From Tisiphia sp964030975 (GTDB lineage Bacteria > Pseudomonadota > Alphaproteobacteria > Rickettsiales > Rickettsiaceae): a stretch of DNA of 64,000 bases. Under the pieces are notes generated by a model. The model had not been told where the DNA came from. It saw nothing but the letters and a program-made list of their open reading frames with translations, and did no database searches. Of this stretch, positions 45,743 through 55,350 are shown in pieces (the stretch's first letter is position 1; the number at the start of each line of letters is the position of its first letter). Position numbers and translations under genes: made by a program. The DNA lies in contig NZ_CAXIQH010000001.1 of the NCBI RefSeq assembly GCF_964030975.1, positions 434,001 through 498,000 on the forward strand, read 5' to 3'.

Positions 45743-48160
45743 CTAAAGTGACTTTACTTCCTCATAGAATACAGGCAACCATTTTTCAGGATCATCACCA
45801 TATTTCTCTCTAATCTGATTCAACAATAACACCGTTTCAACTCGACCAGAAAGAACATTAATAATATTATTCATACCATCTAAATTTATTTTAGCAACAA
45901 CCGCATCTACTCCTTGTTTTATTAGAAAATAACGCGATGTTGGATCTGTAGTTTTTATTAAAATATATTCACGTTGACTAAGCATAAAGGCACTACGATA
46001 AATATCGGTTGCCTTAAGGTTTGGTAAGAATATTTGTGTAGCAGTTTGTTGAATCAAAGTATCGCTAATTCTGCTTTTAGCTGCATCTTCAACACTTTGG
46101 GTAGCAAAAATTACAAAAGTATTTAACTTACGCAAAACTTTTAGCCAGTCCTTAATTTTCGGAGCAAATACCGGATTATCAATCAAAGCCCATGCCTCAT
46201 CAAGAACTATCATAGTTCTTTGACCATCTAAAGAAATACTAATTCTATGGAAGATATATAGTAGTACAGGAGCAAGACTAATTGGATCTTTTAACAGCTC
46301 TGTCATATCAAAGCCAAATACTCGGGCTTTCTGCAAATCAATATTATCTGTCTCGTTATCAAATATTCTAGCATGAGAGCCTCTACCAACCCACATAGCA
46401 ATCCTACCTGCCAAACTATTAGGACCGTCGATACCTAAAAATGCTACAACATTTTTTAATCTTCTATCCTTCTTCTCCAGCTTAAAATTACCACTTACTG
46501 CTTGTGATAGAGTCCTATTATCTTCTGATGATAACGATTCTCCATTAGAAGTAACCAATACTTTAAGCCACTCTAATATAAATGTTCTATTCTCTCCAGT
46601 ATCATCAAGTTGCAAGGGATTAAAGTTACATTCTCCCCCTGGGTCAATTGTGGTATAAACCCCGTTAAGTGATCTAATAAATATTTCAGCACCGTGATCT
46701 TTATCAAAAAAGAACATTCTAGGTTTAAATTTTTGTGCTTGTGCACATAAAAAATTCATTAATACTGTTTTACCAGCTCCAGTTGGACCAATAATCAAAC
46801 TATGCCCAACATCCCTAACATGGAAACTGAAATAAAAAGGTGTACCCGAAGTAGTATCGAGTACAGTCACATATTCTCCCCAATGATTATTAAAAACCTT
46901 ACCTAATGGATAATTATGCATAGATGCAAAACTAGCCATATTTAAAGTATTGATAGTAGATCCTCTTACTATATAATCCATATTTCCAGGAAGTTGTCCC
47001 CAATAACTCGGTTCCATATTAATTTTTTCCCTAACTGGTTGAATTCCAGAATTGGACAGCTCAACAGAAGCCATAGATAGGGTATCCTCAAGGGATTTTA
47101 AATTACTATCAGAGCATAGAAGTGAAAAATGGTGTTCTCCAAAACCAATATCACCACTGGTAGCCATATCAAGTGCTCGAGAGATTTCGGCGACTTGTGA
47201 TACAGCCTTATCGTCTGCTTGAATCATCCTATTTTGTTGTAGTTGCATTTTATTAATCGCCACTGTTCTATTAGCAAAAATAAAACTCTGCGTCATGACA
47301 AACTCAAAAGGCATTTGTAAAAAACCATCAAAGAGTCCAGCTGATGTAGATGGTCCATATTCTAAAATACTTAGTATTCCAGCGTATCTTCTGCCGGCTG
47401 GACCACGTGCTTCTATAGACCTGGAACCAAAAAACAATCTATGGGTTGGAAGATATTGGTCTATTGAACTTCTTGGAACGACCATCTGCATTGAAGAGCC
47501 ACAATTCACAAGAGTACCAAGAAACTCCATAATATCACAACAATAACCACTACTAGATTTGCGTACACCAAGTAGCCTGGCACCATAACTATGGAATGTA
47601 TTAACTACTCTCGAGGACATTTCTCGCAAACTTTCTTGCATCTCTCGCATGTCATTTTCCCAAGCCAATTTATTAGACTTTTGCATTAGCTTCTTAATGA
47701 GGTACTCGATTACAGCAACTCCAGCTTTATCTGGTCGATAAAGGATACTAACGTACAACTCATTAAAAAACGATCTAGAGCCGGCATGTTTCTTACGCCA
47801 TTCATTTGATAAATAAGTTGTGAAATCATTAGGCACTTTTATGGTAGGGTCAGAGGTATATTCAAGCCCATCAAAAATCACTGGCCTACGCCTTCTGATC
47901 GTGTGGAAATACATCACAATATTGCCTGATGACATATTTTTAAGTAACGAATTCCTGATATTTTTTTTAATATCTAGATCCTCATCATCAGCTGTTTCAA
48001 AGGAAAATCCTCCTATCTTTACTACTTGTAATAATTCGTTATTTTTGGTTAGAATAGTATTACTATCCCAATGGCACTTATAAGGAATAAAGTGCGAAGT
48101 AGGCTTTTCTTTCCTAGCTCTCGACTCTTTGGCTGTTTTTGTTACAGATAATTTTATCAT
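45743..48160 (-). CDS. rvhB4: Type IV secretion ATPase VirB4 (RvhB4)
   Basis: An 805-residue VirB4 ATPase, the energiser of channel assembly and pilus/substrate transport at the inner membrane. The CagE/TrbE/VirB N-terminal domain is followed by the ATPase domain with Walker A GPTGAGKT at residues 458-465 and Walker B IVLDEAW with D654 and E655. A conserved QSVEDAAKS segment (motif after Walker B) follows. All catalytic elements are present. It lies 22 bp after rvhB3. In Rickettsiales there are two VirB4 copies; this is the one linked to rvhB3 and rvhB6. Confidence 0.96.
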   Translation of the reverse strand: MIKLSVTKTAKESRARKEKPTSHFIPYKCHWDSNTILTKNNELLQVVKIGGFSFETADDEDLDIKKNIRNSLLKNMSSGNIVMYFHTIRRRRPVIFDGLEYTSDPTIKVPNDFTTYLSNEWRKKHAGSRSFFNELYVSILYRPDKAGVAVIEYLIKKLMQKSNKLAWENDMREMQESLREMSSRVVNTFHSYGARLLGVRKSSSGYCCDIMEFLGTLVNCGSSMQMVVPRSSIDQYLPTHRLFFGSRSIEARGPAGRRYAGILSILEYGPSTSAGLFDGFLQMPFEFVMTQSFIFANRTVAINKMQLQQNRMIQADDKAVSQVAEISRALDMATSGDIGFGEHHFSLLCSDSNLKSLEDTLSMASVELSNSGIQPVREKINMEPSYWGQLPGNMDYIVRGSTINTLNMASFASMHNYPLGKVFNNHWGEYVTVLDTTSGTPFYFSFHVRDVGHSLIIGPTGAGKTVLMNFLCAQAQKFKPRMFFFDKDHGAEIFIRSLNGVYTTIDPGGECNFNPLQLDDTGENRTFILEWLKVLVTSNGESLSSEDNRTLSQAVSGNFKLEKKDRRLKNVVAFLGIDGPNSLAGRIAMWVGRGSHARIFDNETDNIDLQKARVFGFDMTELLKDPISLAPVLLYIFHRISISLDGQRTMIVLDEAWALIDNPVFAPKIKDWLKVLRKLNTFVIFATQSVEDAAKSRISDTLIQQTATQIFLPNLKATDIYRSAFMLSQREYILIKTTDPTSRYFLIKQGVDAVVAKINLDGMNNIINVLSGRVETVLLLNQIREKYGDDPEKWLPVFYEEVKSL

Positions 48161-48182
48161 TTTGTCATTTTATACTGTTCTT

Positions 48183-48470
48183 TTAAATACCGTATGAGTT
48201 CGCTCCATAGAATGATTTATTGGGACACTGACTACATTTAGAAGATTTATTTAACAACAATTCTATAAATCTTGGTTCTTTAAAACATATTACATACCCT
48301 ATCATATGAATTACAAAGGCAACAAGCAAATTCATAATACTATTACTTTGAATAAATAATGACATAGACATGATCATATTAAGTGCTGCAAATTTTATAC
48401 TTACACCAAATATCATTGCAGGTCTTGTTAAACCAACAAATAATGGATCTGATACTAAACTACCTGACAT
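48183..48470 (-). CDS. rvhB3: Type IV secretion protein VirB3 (RvhB3)
   Basis: A 95-residue protein with two close hydrophobic segments (PAMIFGVSIKFAALNMIMSMSLFI and MNLLVAFVIHMIGYVICF) after a short N-terminus with DPLFVGLTRPAM, the VirB3 hallmark. VirB3 works with VirB4 at the inner membrane. The C-terminus has a cysteine pair CSQC. It is the first gene of the rvh cluster and is preceded by a copy of the promoter-like block, leaving a leader of about 33 bases. Confidence 0.92.
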   Translation of the reverse strand: MSGSLVSDPLFVGLTRPAMIFGVSIKFAALNMIMSMSLFIQSNSIMNLLVAFVIHMIGYVICFKEPRFIELLLNKSSKCSQCPNKSFYGANSYGI

Positions 48471-48509
48471 AAATTAACCCTCTTTAACCCAAATTCGGCT
48501 ATATCTATA

Positions 48510-48537
48510 AATATAGCAGATTTTTATGCTCCACTAA
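48510..48537 (-). promoter_or_regulatory. Repeated promoter-like block ahead of the rvh cluster
   Basis: On the minus strand TTAGTG (48532-48537), 16 bp, TATATT (48510-48515), in a block of about 40 bp almost identical to those ahead of hpf and the giant gene. It would drive rvhB3-B4-B6a-e. Confidence 0.55.
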
Positions 48538-48561
48538 TAGCAATTATCTTTTATTTTTGTA

Positions 48562-48728
48562 GTAGGGCTAACCCGAATAAGTTCTAGATATCTCAGGCGT
48601 CATTGCGAGACCACGTAGTGGTCGTAGCAATCCAGGCTCTTGGATTGGCTTCGTCGCCACCATAATAGTGGCTCCTTGCAATGACGCCAGGCTATTTTCC
48701 CTATGACTTTTAAATGTCATGCATAAGA
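48562..48728. repeat. Palindromic repeat between argB-like and rvhB3
   Basis: One end reads gggctaacccgaataag and the other has cttttaaatgtcatgcataag, recalling two different families, so it seems chimeric. The core is GTCATTGCGAGACCACG...GGCTCCTTGCAATGACGCC. It separates the rvh promoter region from the upstream gene group. Confidence 0.6.
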
Positions 48729-48742
48729 TTGCCCACATCTTT

Positions 48743-49669
48743 TTATATAATTGGCAACTCGCGTTCTTTACTTGTAAATATGCTTAATAATATAGAGTCG
48801 GGGAAAGTTGCATTGAGAAAATGCACGTAATCAGTATTGTTTTGAATAGCACTTAAAGCCGCCCCAATCAAACCAACTTTTTTTGGATCAACAGCTTCAT
48901 TCAACATCTCTTTTAATACATTAACATCCTGTACGCGTATATAGTTCTCTTCGGTAAATTCTGTTCCATCACATAATAATACCAGATGCTCTGCATTTAA
49001 TGAGGAAGCAATTATTGAGGCAGTCATATTTACATCCAACAGATGAGTATTACCTTTTTCATCACTGGCTACTGGTGCTATAACAGGAATAATATTGCTA
49101 TCCTCAAAATTTATTAAAATCTCAGGGTTTACTATAACTGGTTCACTGATAAACCCAATATCTATCACATCTTTATTCATGTCTCTCTTATGCAGTAATT
49201 TTGATTTCTTAGCCTGAATAAGATTAGCATCTTTGCAGGAGATACCAATAGCATAACAACCTAAACTACAGAGCTTGGAAACTATACGCTTATTAATATA
49301 CCCGGACAAAACCATTTCTATAATCTGCGAACTTTTATAATCCGCTACCTTAATATTATCGATAAATTTCTCATCGCAACCAAACAATTTCAGCGTATCA
49401 TTCACCAAATTAGTATGATCATGCACTATAAAGATTTTGATTCCACAACTATCAAGTAGCTGTATTACTTCTGCAAAACTCGTCAATAATTTGTCATCAC
49501 CAATAATTAACGACGGTAGCTTAAATACCATAACTTGATCTCTAACTTCACTACTACGTCTTATTATATCTTTGATTAAAGCAGTATCTTTTACATGGGT
49601 AAAATCTTTACCTTCTTTTTCTTTATAATTTAATGCATTTTGCCAAACTAAACTGCAATTCTTTTGCAC
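48743..49669 (-). CDS. ArgB-like amino-acid kinase family protein, probably not a normal acetylglutamate kinase
   Basis: A 308-residue protein with the overall shape of the amino-acid kinase fold (DKLLTSFAEVIQLLDSCGIKIFIVHD, then ...GLIGAALSAIQNN near the end) and the position next to engB and yidC where Rickettsia genomes carry an argB-like gene. The glycine-rich phosphate loops of true acetylglutamate kinase are degenerate: the VVKIGG-type motif reads VFKLPSLII (with K50) and the HGGGP motif reads HDHTNLV. No other arginine pathway gene is in the window. The product may have a different substrate or a non-catalytic role. It overlaps engB by 47 bp; a later start (Met47) would remove the overlap. 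Confidence 0.65.
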   Translation of the reverse strand: MQKNCSLVWQNALNYKEKEGKDFTHVKDTALIKDIIRRSSEVRDQVMVFKLPSLIIGDDKLLTSFAEVIQLLDSCGIKIFIVHDHTNLVNDTLKLFGCDEKFIDNIKVADYKSSQIIEMVLSGYINKRIVSKLCSLGCYAIGISCKDANLIQAKKSKLLHKRDMNKDVIDIGFISEPVIVNPEILINFEDSNIIPVIAPVASDEKGNTHLLDVNMTASIIASSLNAEHLVLLCDGTEFTEENYIRVQDVNVLKEMLNEAVDPKKVGLIGAALSAIQNNTDYVHFLNATFPDSILLSIFTSKERELPII

Positions 49670-50231
49670 CTTCTTTACTCCTACTACTTGTATAAATTAC
49701 ATTACAGGAGTAGCCTAAAGTTGCAAGAAAATTCTGTGCTACCATAGTAAGGTTTTCTTTATGTGTTACCTTATCTGACTTTGTGAAAACAATTTGAAAA
49801 TCTTTATTGCAAGAAAGTAACAATTTAGCAATTTCCATATCATTCTGCTTTACGCCTCTTCTAGCATCAATCAACAAATTTACTAATTTGAGGTTTACAC
49901 TCATTCGGAGATAGTATGTTATTAATACTTCCCATTGTTGTTTTATATATATGGGAACTTCAGCAAAGCCATATCCAGGGAGATCAACTAAAATAAGTTT
50001 ATCGATAATAGAGAAAAAATTTATTTGCCTAGTTCGACCAGGAGTATTAGAAACCTTAGCAATACTCGAATTATTACATATACTATTAATTAAACTTGAT
50101 TTACCAACATTTGATTTACCAACAAAGGCAATCTCTGGCACAGATGTGTTGGGAAACTGATTTATTTTTGCCACACCAGCTATAAATTTTACCTCTTGAC
50201 GGAAGAGTTTTGTAACCTTATCAACCGACAT
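49623..50231 (-). CDS. engB: Ribosome-biogenesis GTPase EngB (YsxC/YihA)
   Basis: A 202-residue GTPase with P-loop GKSNVGKS at residues 38-45, the conserved TPGRTRQINFF (switch I), DLPGYGFAEV (G3) and FTKSDKV (G4). EngB helps mature the 50S subunit and is essential in many bacteria. Its start overlaps the yidC stop by 11 bp and its end overlaps the argB-like gene, so the three form one operon. Confidence 0.95.
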   Translation of the reverse strand: MSVDKVTKLFRQEVKFIAGVAKINQFPNTSVPEIAFVGKSNVGKSSLINSICNNSSIAKVSNTPGRTRQINFFSIIDKLILVDLPGYGFAEVPIYIKQQWEVLITYYLRMSVNLKLVNLLIDARRGVKQNDMEIAKLLLSCNKDFQIVFTKSDKVTHKENLTMVAQNFLATLGYSCNVIYTSSRSKEGAKELQFSLAKCIKL

Positions 50232-51909
50232 TATTATCTAGCTTATTGATGTAATATTGCTGAATTATTGATAAAATATTATTCCAGGACCAATAAATTA
50301 ATAATCCAGCTGGAAAACTACTAAACATTACTAAAAAAACCAGCGGCATAAATTTCATTACTTGTGCTTGAATTGGGTCAGCTGGTTCTGGACTCATCCT
50401 TTGCTGTAGGAACATAGTCATAGCCATAAAAATAGGCCATACACCAATCATCAGGAAGCTTGGGCAAGCAAATGGCAGTAACCCGAACAAGTTAAAAATT
50501 GATGTTGGATCGGGAGCAGATAAGTCTTTTATCCAACCAAAAAATGGTGCCTGACGCATCTCAATAGTTACGTATAATACTTTATAAATTGAGAAAAATA
50601 CTGGGATTTGTACAATAACCGGCAGACAACCAGCTAAGGGATTAACCTTCTCTCTTTTGTACAAAGCCATAACTTCTTGGTTAAGCCTCATTTTATCATC
50701 AGCATATAACGCCCTAATCCTCTCTACTTCAGGCTGAATATTTTTCATTCTTTTCATAGAACGATATGACTTATTAGCCAAAGTAAACATTAGCAGTTTT
50801 ATAATAACAGTTACAATCAATATACTAACACCAAAGTTACCAACATAGCGATAGAAAAAGTTCATAGCATTAAAGACTGGCTTAGTGATTATATAAAACC
50901 AACCAAAATCAATTGCCCGGTCAAATAACTTAATATTATATTGCTTTTCGTATTTATCCAATAAATCAACTTTCTTTGCTCCAACAAATAATTTTTGTGA
51001 TATAGCAAACTTTTTTCCTACTTCTATGGCGTGAGTTGAGGAAATGAAGTCAACCTGGTATTTTTCAACACCGTTCTTTATTGCATAATTGAAGTTAGAA
51101 CTATACATGCTAACTTTATCCGGAATTAAGGAAGCTAACCAATATTTATCTGTTATACCAACCCAATCAACAACACCTTGCAAAAATTTCTCAGTTTTCT
51201 TATCTTTTAAATCATCAAAAGAATGTTCTTTAAGCCTACCATCAATAACACCAATTGGCCCTTGATGTAGGATATTAACTGATTTCTCTTTGCCAATATA
51301 TTTACGGTTAATTAATCCATAATATTGCACTGAGATTTGTTGCTTACTATCATTCACCGTAGTTTGATCTATGGTAAATAAGTAATTACTATCCATGCTT
51401 ATAGTAATCAAGAATTTAACCCCATCTTTGTTAATCCATGATAAATTTACAGCTTTTGTAGGCGTTAACTCATCATTATCAGCCTGCCAAAGAGTTTCGC
51501 TATCAGGAAGAATAGTACTGTTATCTTTATTAAACCAACCTATTTCAGCAAAATAGGCTTCTTCTGACTGAGAATGAGCAAATAACACCACAGGTTTACT
51601 GTCTGGTGATAGATCTTGCTTATATTTCAACAAAATTAAATCATCAAACCGCAGTCCTTTTAAAGATATTGATCCAGAAAGTAATTCTGAGCTTATCCGA
51701 ATTCTCTTAGTAGAAATAGGTGCTTCAACTTCTTTAGGGCTTTCTACTTGAATATTCTTTTTCTTTAACTCTTGAACTTGCTTATTATATATTTTATTTT
51801 GCTGTTCTAATTTTTGTAATCTTGGTTTATCATAAAAATATTGCCATCCAAAAATAATACCAAGGGACAGGACAATGGCAGCTGCTAAGTTAAATATGTT
51901 GTGGTTCAT
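50221..51909 (-). CDS. yidC: Membrane protein insertase YidC/OxaI
   Basis: A 562-residue long-form YidC: an N-terminal helix (residues 6-25), a periplasmic P1 domain (about 60-330), and the conserved insertase core with five helices (FFYRYVGNFGVSILIVTVIIKLLMF, RVNPLAGCLPVIVQIPVFFSIYKVLY type loop, and PAGLLIYWSWNNILSIIQQYYI near the end). It inserts proteins into the inner membrane alone or with SecYEG. It is the first gene of the yidC-engB-argB-like group. Confidence 0.96.
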   Translation of the reverse strand: MNHNIFNLAAAIVLSLGIIFGWQYFYDKPRLQKLEQQNKIYNKQVQELKKKNIQVESPKEVEAPISTKRIRISSELLSGSISLKGLRFDDLILLKYKQDLSPDSKPVVLFAHSQSEEAYFAEIGWFNKDNSTILPDSETLWQADNDELTPTKAVNLSWINKDGVKFLITISMDSNYLFTIDQTTVNDSKQQISVQYYGLINRKYIGKEKSVNILHQGPIGVIDGRLKEHSFDDLKDKKTEKFLQGVVDWVGITDKYWLASLIPDKVSMYSSNFNYAIKNGVEKYQVDFISSTHAIEVGKKFAISQKLFVGAKKVDLLDKYEKQYNIKLFDRAIDFGWFYIITKPVFNAMNFFYRYVGNFGVSILIVTVIIKLLMFTLANKSYRSMKRMKNIQPEVERIRALYADDKMRLNQEVMALYKREKVNPLAGCLPVIVQIPVFFSIYKVLYVTIEMRQAPFFGWIKDLSAPDPTSIFNLFGLLPFACPSFLMIGVWPIFMAMTMFLQQRMSPEPADPIQAQVMKFMPLVFLVMFSSFPAGLLIYWSWNNILSIIQQYYINKLDNNVG

Positions 51910-51963
51910 TACCGATCTAAAAAATAATTTATATTATAAAAATAACAATGGATAACCATTATT

Positions 51964-52261
51964 TATAGCTAAGTCGTTATAGGTTCTAGATAGCCTCTAC
52001 GTTATTGCAAGAACTCACTTCAGTGACGAAGAAACAATCCTGTTGTGTGTCATACCTTTGCTTCAGTGCGGGATCTAGCATAGGTTATCATTCCCACCTA
52101 GGCGGGAATCTAGCATAGGTTGTCATTCCCGCGTAGGCGGGAATCTAGATCCATGCTTACGCAGGGATGACACTAAAGATTGCTTCGTTCGGGCTTCGCC
52201 CCTCTTCACAATGACATTTAGGAGACTACAACAATATCAAGACCTATTCGGGTTAGCTATA
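51964..52261. repeat. Composite palindromic repeat island between yidC and clpB
   Basis: Bounded by TATAGCTAAGTCG and TTCGGGTTAGCTATA. Inside are two near-identical tandem CATTCCC.CCTAGGCGGGAATCTAGCATAGGTT units and GTTATTGCAAG...GACGAAG. The gap continues with a further inverted motif (tcctgaacttgtttcag near 52333 and ctgaaacaagttca near 52402) and then the clpB promoter region. Confidence 0.65.
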
Positions 52262-52464
52262 CTTCCCCTATAAGTTCTATAAGATTTAAGTAGATTAATC
52301 AAGAAATTTGATTTATCGATATAACAAAGTTATCCTGAACTTGTTTCAGTATCTATGTATACGTAACAATATCCTGGAATAAATTCAGGATGCCCCCTAA
52401 CTGAAACAAGTTCATCACCTAACTACCCCCTTGATTATTATTAATTATTATTTATATAAAGACT

Positions 52465-52492
52465 TAGTGGAAGAAAATATTATGATATATTC
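52465..52492 (+). promoter_or_regulatory. clpB: Candidate clpB promoter
   Basis: TTAGTG (52465-52470), 16 bp, TATATT (52487-52492), the same hexamers and spacing as in the repeated block ahead of hpf, the giant gene and rvhB3, though the flanking sequence here is not a copy. The leader would be about 38 bases. A weaker alternative is TTGATT-16 bp-TATATA at 52432-52459. Confidence 0.45.
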
Positions 52493-52536
52493 AATAATAA
52501 ACTTTGAGCTAATCTAAAATTTGTGAGGTTATTGCA

Positions 52537-55116
52537 ATGAACATAGAGAAATTTACTACCCATGCAAAATCTGTGCTGTCTAATGCCCAGAGCATAGCAG
52601 CAAAAAATGATCATCAGCAAATATTGCCATTACATATATTGGCAAGCTTATTAAACGATGATAGCGGTGTTATTGATAATCTCATTAATATTTTAGGTAT
52701 TAGCTTAGATGATTTAAATAGAGCTTTAACTATAGAATTAAACAAAATCCCGAAAGTACAAATAGAGGGAGGGGGGCAACTTTACCTATCATCGGAAGCA
52801 CTAAAGTTACTTGATAAAGCATCAGAGCTTGCCAAGAATAATGCTGATAGTTTTGTGACTATTGAGCGAATTTTTGAAGGCTTATCGTATGATAACACCG
52901 CTGCTGGTAAGATTTTATCGGATAATTCAATAACTAATAAGAAAATAAACGCAGCAATTCTACAGTTAAGAAAAGGTAAGACGGCTGATAGTGCCTCTTC
53001 TGAAAATAGTTATGATGCCCTAAAAAAATACGGTAGAGATGTAACTGAGTTGGCAGAACTTGGTAAACTTGACCCAATAATTGGCAGAGATGAGGAAATT
53101 AGAAGGACAGTACAGGTTCTGTCGAGAAGAATGAAAAATAACCCGGTGCTGATAGGAGAGCCAGGGGTTGGTAAAACAGCCATAATAGAAGGGCTAGCCC
53201 AAAGAATATTTAGCCAAGATATTCCAGAAACTCTAGCAAATTGTCGTATCATTGAACTTGATATGGGAGCTTTAATTGCTGGGGCTAAATATCGCGGGGA
53301 ATTCGAAGAGCGACTAAAAGCTGTATTAAATGAGATTAAAAACTCTAGTGGGGAAATTATTTTATTTATTGATGAACTACATCTTTTAGTAGGAACTGGT
53401 AAGACAGATGGAGCTATGGATGCATCAAATTTACTAAAACCAATGCTTGCTAGAGGAGAACTCCATTGTATTGGTGCTACCACTTTAGATGAATATCGTA
53501 AATATATTGAAAAAGATGCAGCTCTTGCTAGAAGGTTTCAAGCAGTTTATGTTAGCGAACCAACAGTAGAAGATACTATTTCAATTCTACGTGGCATTAA
53601 GGACAAATATGAATTACATCATGGTGTAAGAATTGCTGATAATGCTATAATTGCCGCCAGCACTTTATCTAACAGATATATTACTGATCGTTATTTACCA
53701 GATAAAGCTATTGACTTAATAGACGAAGCATGTAGTCGGCTAAAAATAGAATTATCTAGTAAACCAGAAGAACTGGATGAGCTTGATCGCCGTATCATTC
53801 AAATAAAAATTGAACTAGCGGCTCTAAAAAAAGAAGATGATGAATATTCAAAAAAGAAAATTATCCAATTAACAGACGAATTAGTTAAACTTGAATCTCT
53901 TTCTTATGATATGAGTGCTAGCTGGCAAGCGGAGAAATCCAAAATACATATTGAACAAAAATTAAAAGAGGAGCTAGAAAAAGCTCGATCAGAACTTGAA
54001 CGAGCAGAAAGAAGTAGCGATCTTGCCCGAGCTAGTGAGCTGAAATATGGTATTATTCCTGATTTAACTAAGAAACTACAACAAGCAATAGAAGGGGGAA
54101 ATAACCAACCATCAAAAGAAGTTGTATCAGAAAACGATATAGCTATAATCATCTCCAAAATTACTGGTATACCGATTGATACAATGCTATCAAGCGAGCG
54201 TGAAAAGCTACTAGCGATGGAAGATAAACTGCGTCAATCGGTGATTGGTCAAGATGAAGCTATAAAAGGAGTTAGCGATGCTGTGCGTCGTTCTCGTGCT
54301 GGGATACAGGATCATAATAGACCGCTTGGATCGTTCTTATTCTTAGGTCCCACTGGTGTTGGTAAAACCGAACTAACCAAGGCTTTGGCACTTTTTTTAT
54401 TTGACGATCGTAATGCTATACTCAGAATTGATATGTCTGAATATATGGAGAAACACTCTATATCACGTTTGATTGGAGCTCCTCCAGGGTATGTTGGTTA
54501 TGAGCAGGGAGGAATTTTAACAGAAGCAGTACGCAGGAGACCTTACCAAGTCATTTTATTTGATGAAGTAGAGAAAGCTCATTCGGATATTTTCAATATT
54601 ATGCTACAAATTTTGGATGAAGGACGCCTAACTGATAGTCAAGGGATAGTCGTTGATTTTAAAAATACCATCATTGTTCTTACTTCTAACCTTGGGGCTG
54701 AAATACTTGTTAACCAACAAGAAGCCGATGACCAAGATAAAATCAAAGAACAAGTAATGCAATATGTACGAGCAATATTTAAACCTGAGTTCTTAAACCG
54801 GCTAGATGAGATTATTCTATTTCATAAACTAACTCATGCCAACATACATGATATTGTCAAAATACAACTAGATAATTTAAGAAAAATTCTTTTGCAACAA
54901 AATATTACATTGCAATTTGATGAATCGGCTATAAATTACCTGGCTGATAAAGGCTATGATTCAATGTTTGGTGCTAGACCATTGAAAAGAGTTATACAAC
55001 GAGAACTACAAAACCATTTTGCCAAAATGATTCTTTCTAGTACTATAGGTAACGGTGATACTGTAAGTATAAAATCAACGAATAATGAATTGGTAATTAA
55101 TAAAGTGGCTATTTAG
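52537..55116 (+). CDS. clpB: Disaggregase chaperone ClpB
   Basis: An 859-residue AAA+ protein. It has the N-terminal Clp repeat domain, the first AAA module with Walker A GEPGVGKT at 207-214, the coiled-coil M domain (about 395-525), the second AAA module with Walker A GPTGVGKT at 604-611, and the C-terminal small domain. The M domain marks it as ClpB and not ClpA/ClpC. It solubilises aggregates together with DnaK. GAGG precedes the ATG. A single-gene unit with its own promoter. Confidence 0.97.
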   Translation: MNIEKFTTHAKSVLSNAQSIAAKNDHQQILPLHILASLLNDDSGVIDNLINILGISLDDLNRALTIELNKIPKVQIEGGGQLYLSSEALKLLDKASELAKNNADSFVTIERIFEGLSYDNTAAGKILSDNSITNKKINAAILQLRKGKTADSASSENSYDALKKYGRDVTELAELGKLDPIIGRDEEIRRTVQVLSRRMKNNPVLIGEPGVGKTAIIEGLAQRIFSQDIPETLANCRIIELDMGALIAGAKYRGEFEERLKAVLNEIKNSSGEIILFIDELHLLVGTGKTDGAMDASNLLKPMLARGELHCIGATTLDEYRKYIEKDAALARRFQAVYVSEPTVEDTISILRGIKDKYELHHGVRIADNAIIAASTLSNRYITDRYLPDKAIDLIDEACSRLKIELSSKPEELDELDRRIIQIKIELAALKKEDDEYSKKKIIQLTDELVKLESLSYDMSASWQAEKSKIHIEQKLKEELEKARSELERAERSSDLARASELKYGIIPDLTKKLQQAIEGGNNQPSKEVVSENDIAIIISKITGIPIDTMLSSEREKLLAMEDKLRQSVIGQDEAIKGVSDAVRRSRAGIQDHNRPLGSFLFLGPTGVGKTELTKALALFLFDDRNAILRIDMSEYMEKHSISRLIGAPPGYVGYEQGGILTEAVRRRPYQVILFDEVEKAHSDIFNIMLQILDEGRLTDSQGIVVDFKNTIIVLTSNLGAEILVNQQEADDQDKIKEQVMQYVRAIFKPEFLNRLDEIILFHKLTHANIHDIVKIQLDNLRKILLQQNITLQFDESAINYLADKGYDSMFGARPLKRVIQRELQNHFAKMILSSTIGNGDTVSIKSTNNELVINKVAI

Positions 55117-55117
55117 T

Positions 55118-55317
55118 TATAGTTAACCAGGGCTAACATTTAGCCATTTGCTCCAACGAAAAGGATGTCATCCCCGCAACTCTTTGTCATTCCCGCGTAG
55201 GCGGGAATCTATAATGGCTAAGGCTTTTTGAGCGTTATTTTAGCTCCCCGCCTACGCGGGGATGACAAACATTGTCCTAGATCAATTATGGATAAATACT
55301 AACCCTGGTTAGCTATA
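55118..55317. repeat. Palindromic element after clpB
   Basis: The ends TATAGTTAACCAGGGCTAA (55118) and CTAACCCTGGTTAGCTATA (to 55317) form a good inverted repeat. The inside has two CATTCCC/CCCCGCCTACGCGGGGATGAC modules. It starts 1 bp after the clpB stop and fills the gap to the next gene. Confidence 0.75.
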
Positions 55318-55350
55318 ATTAAAACAATAACTTAGCAAGAATTATTAGAA

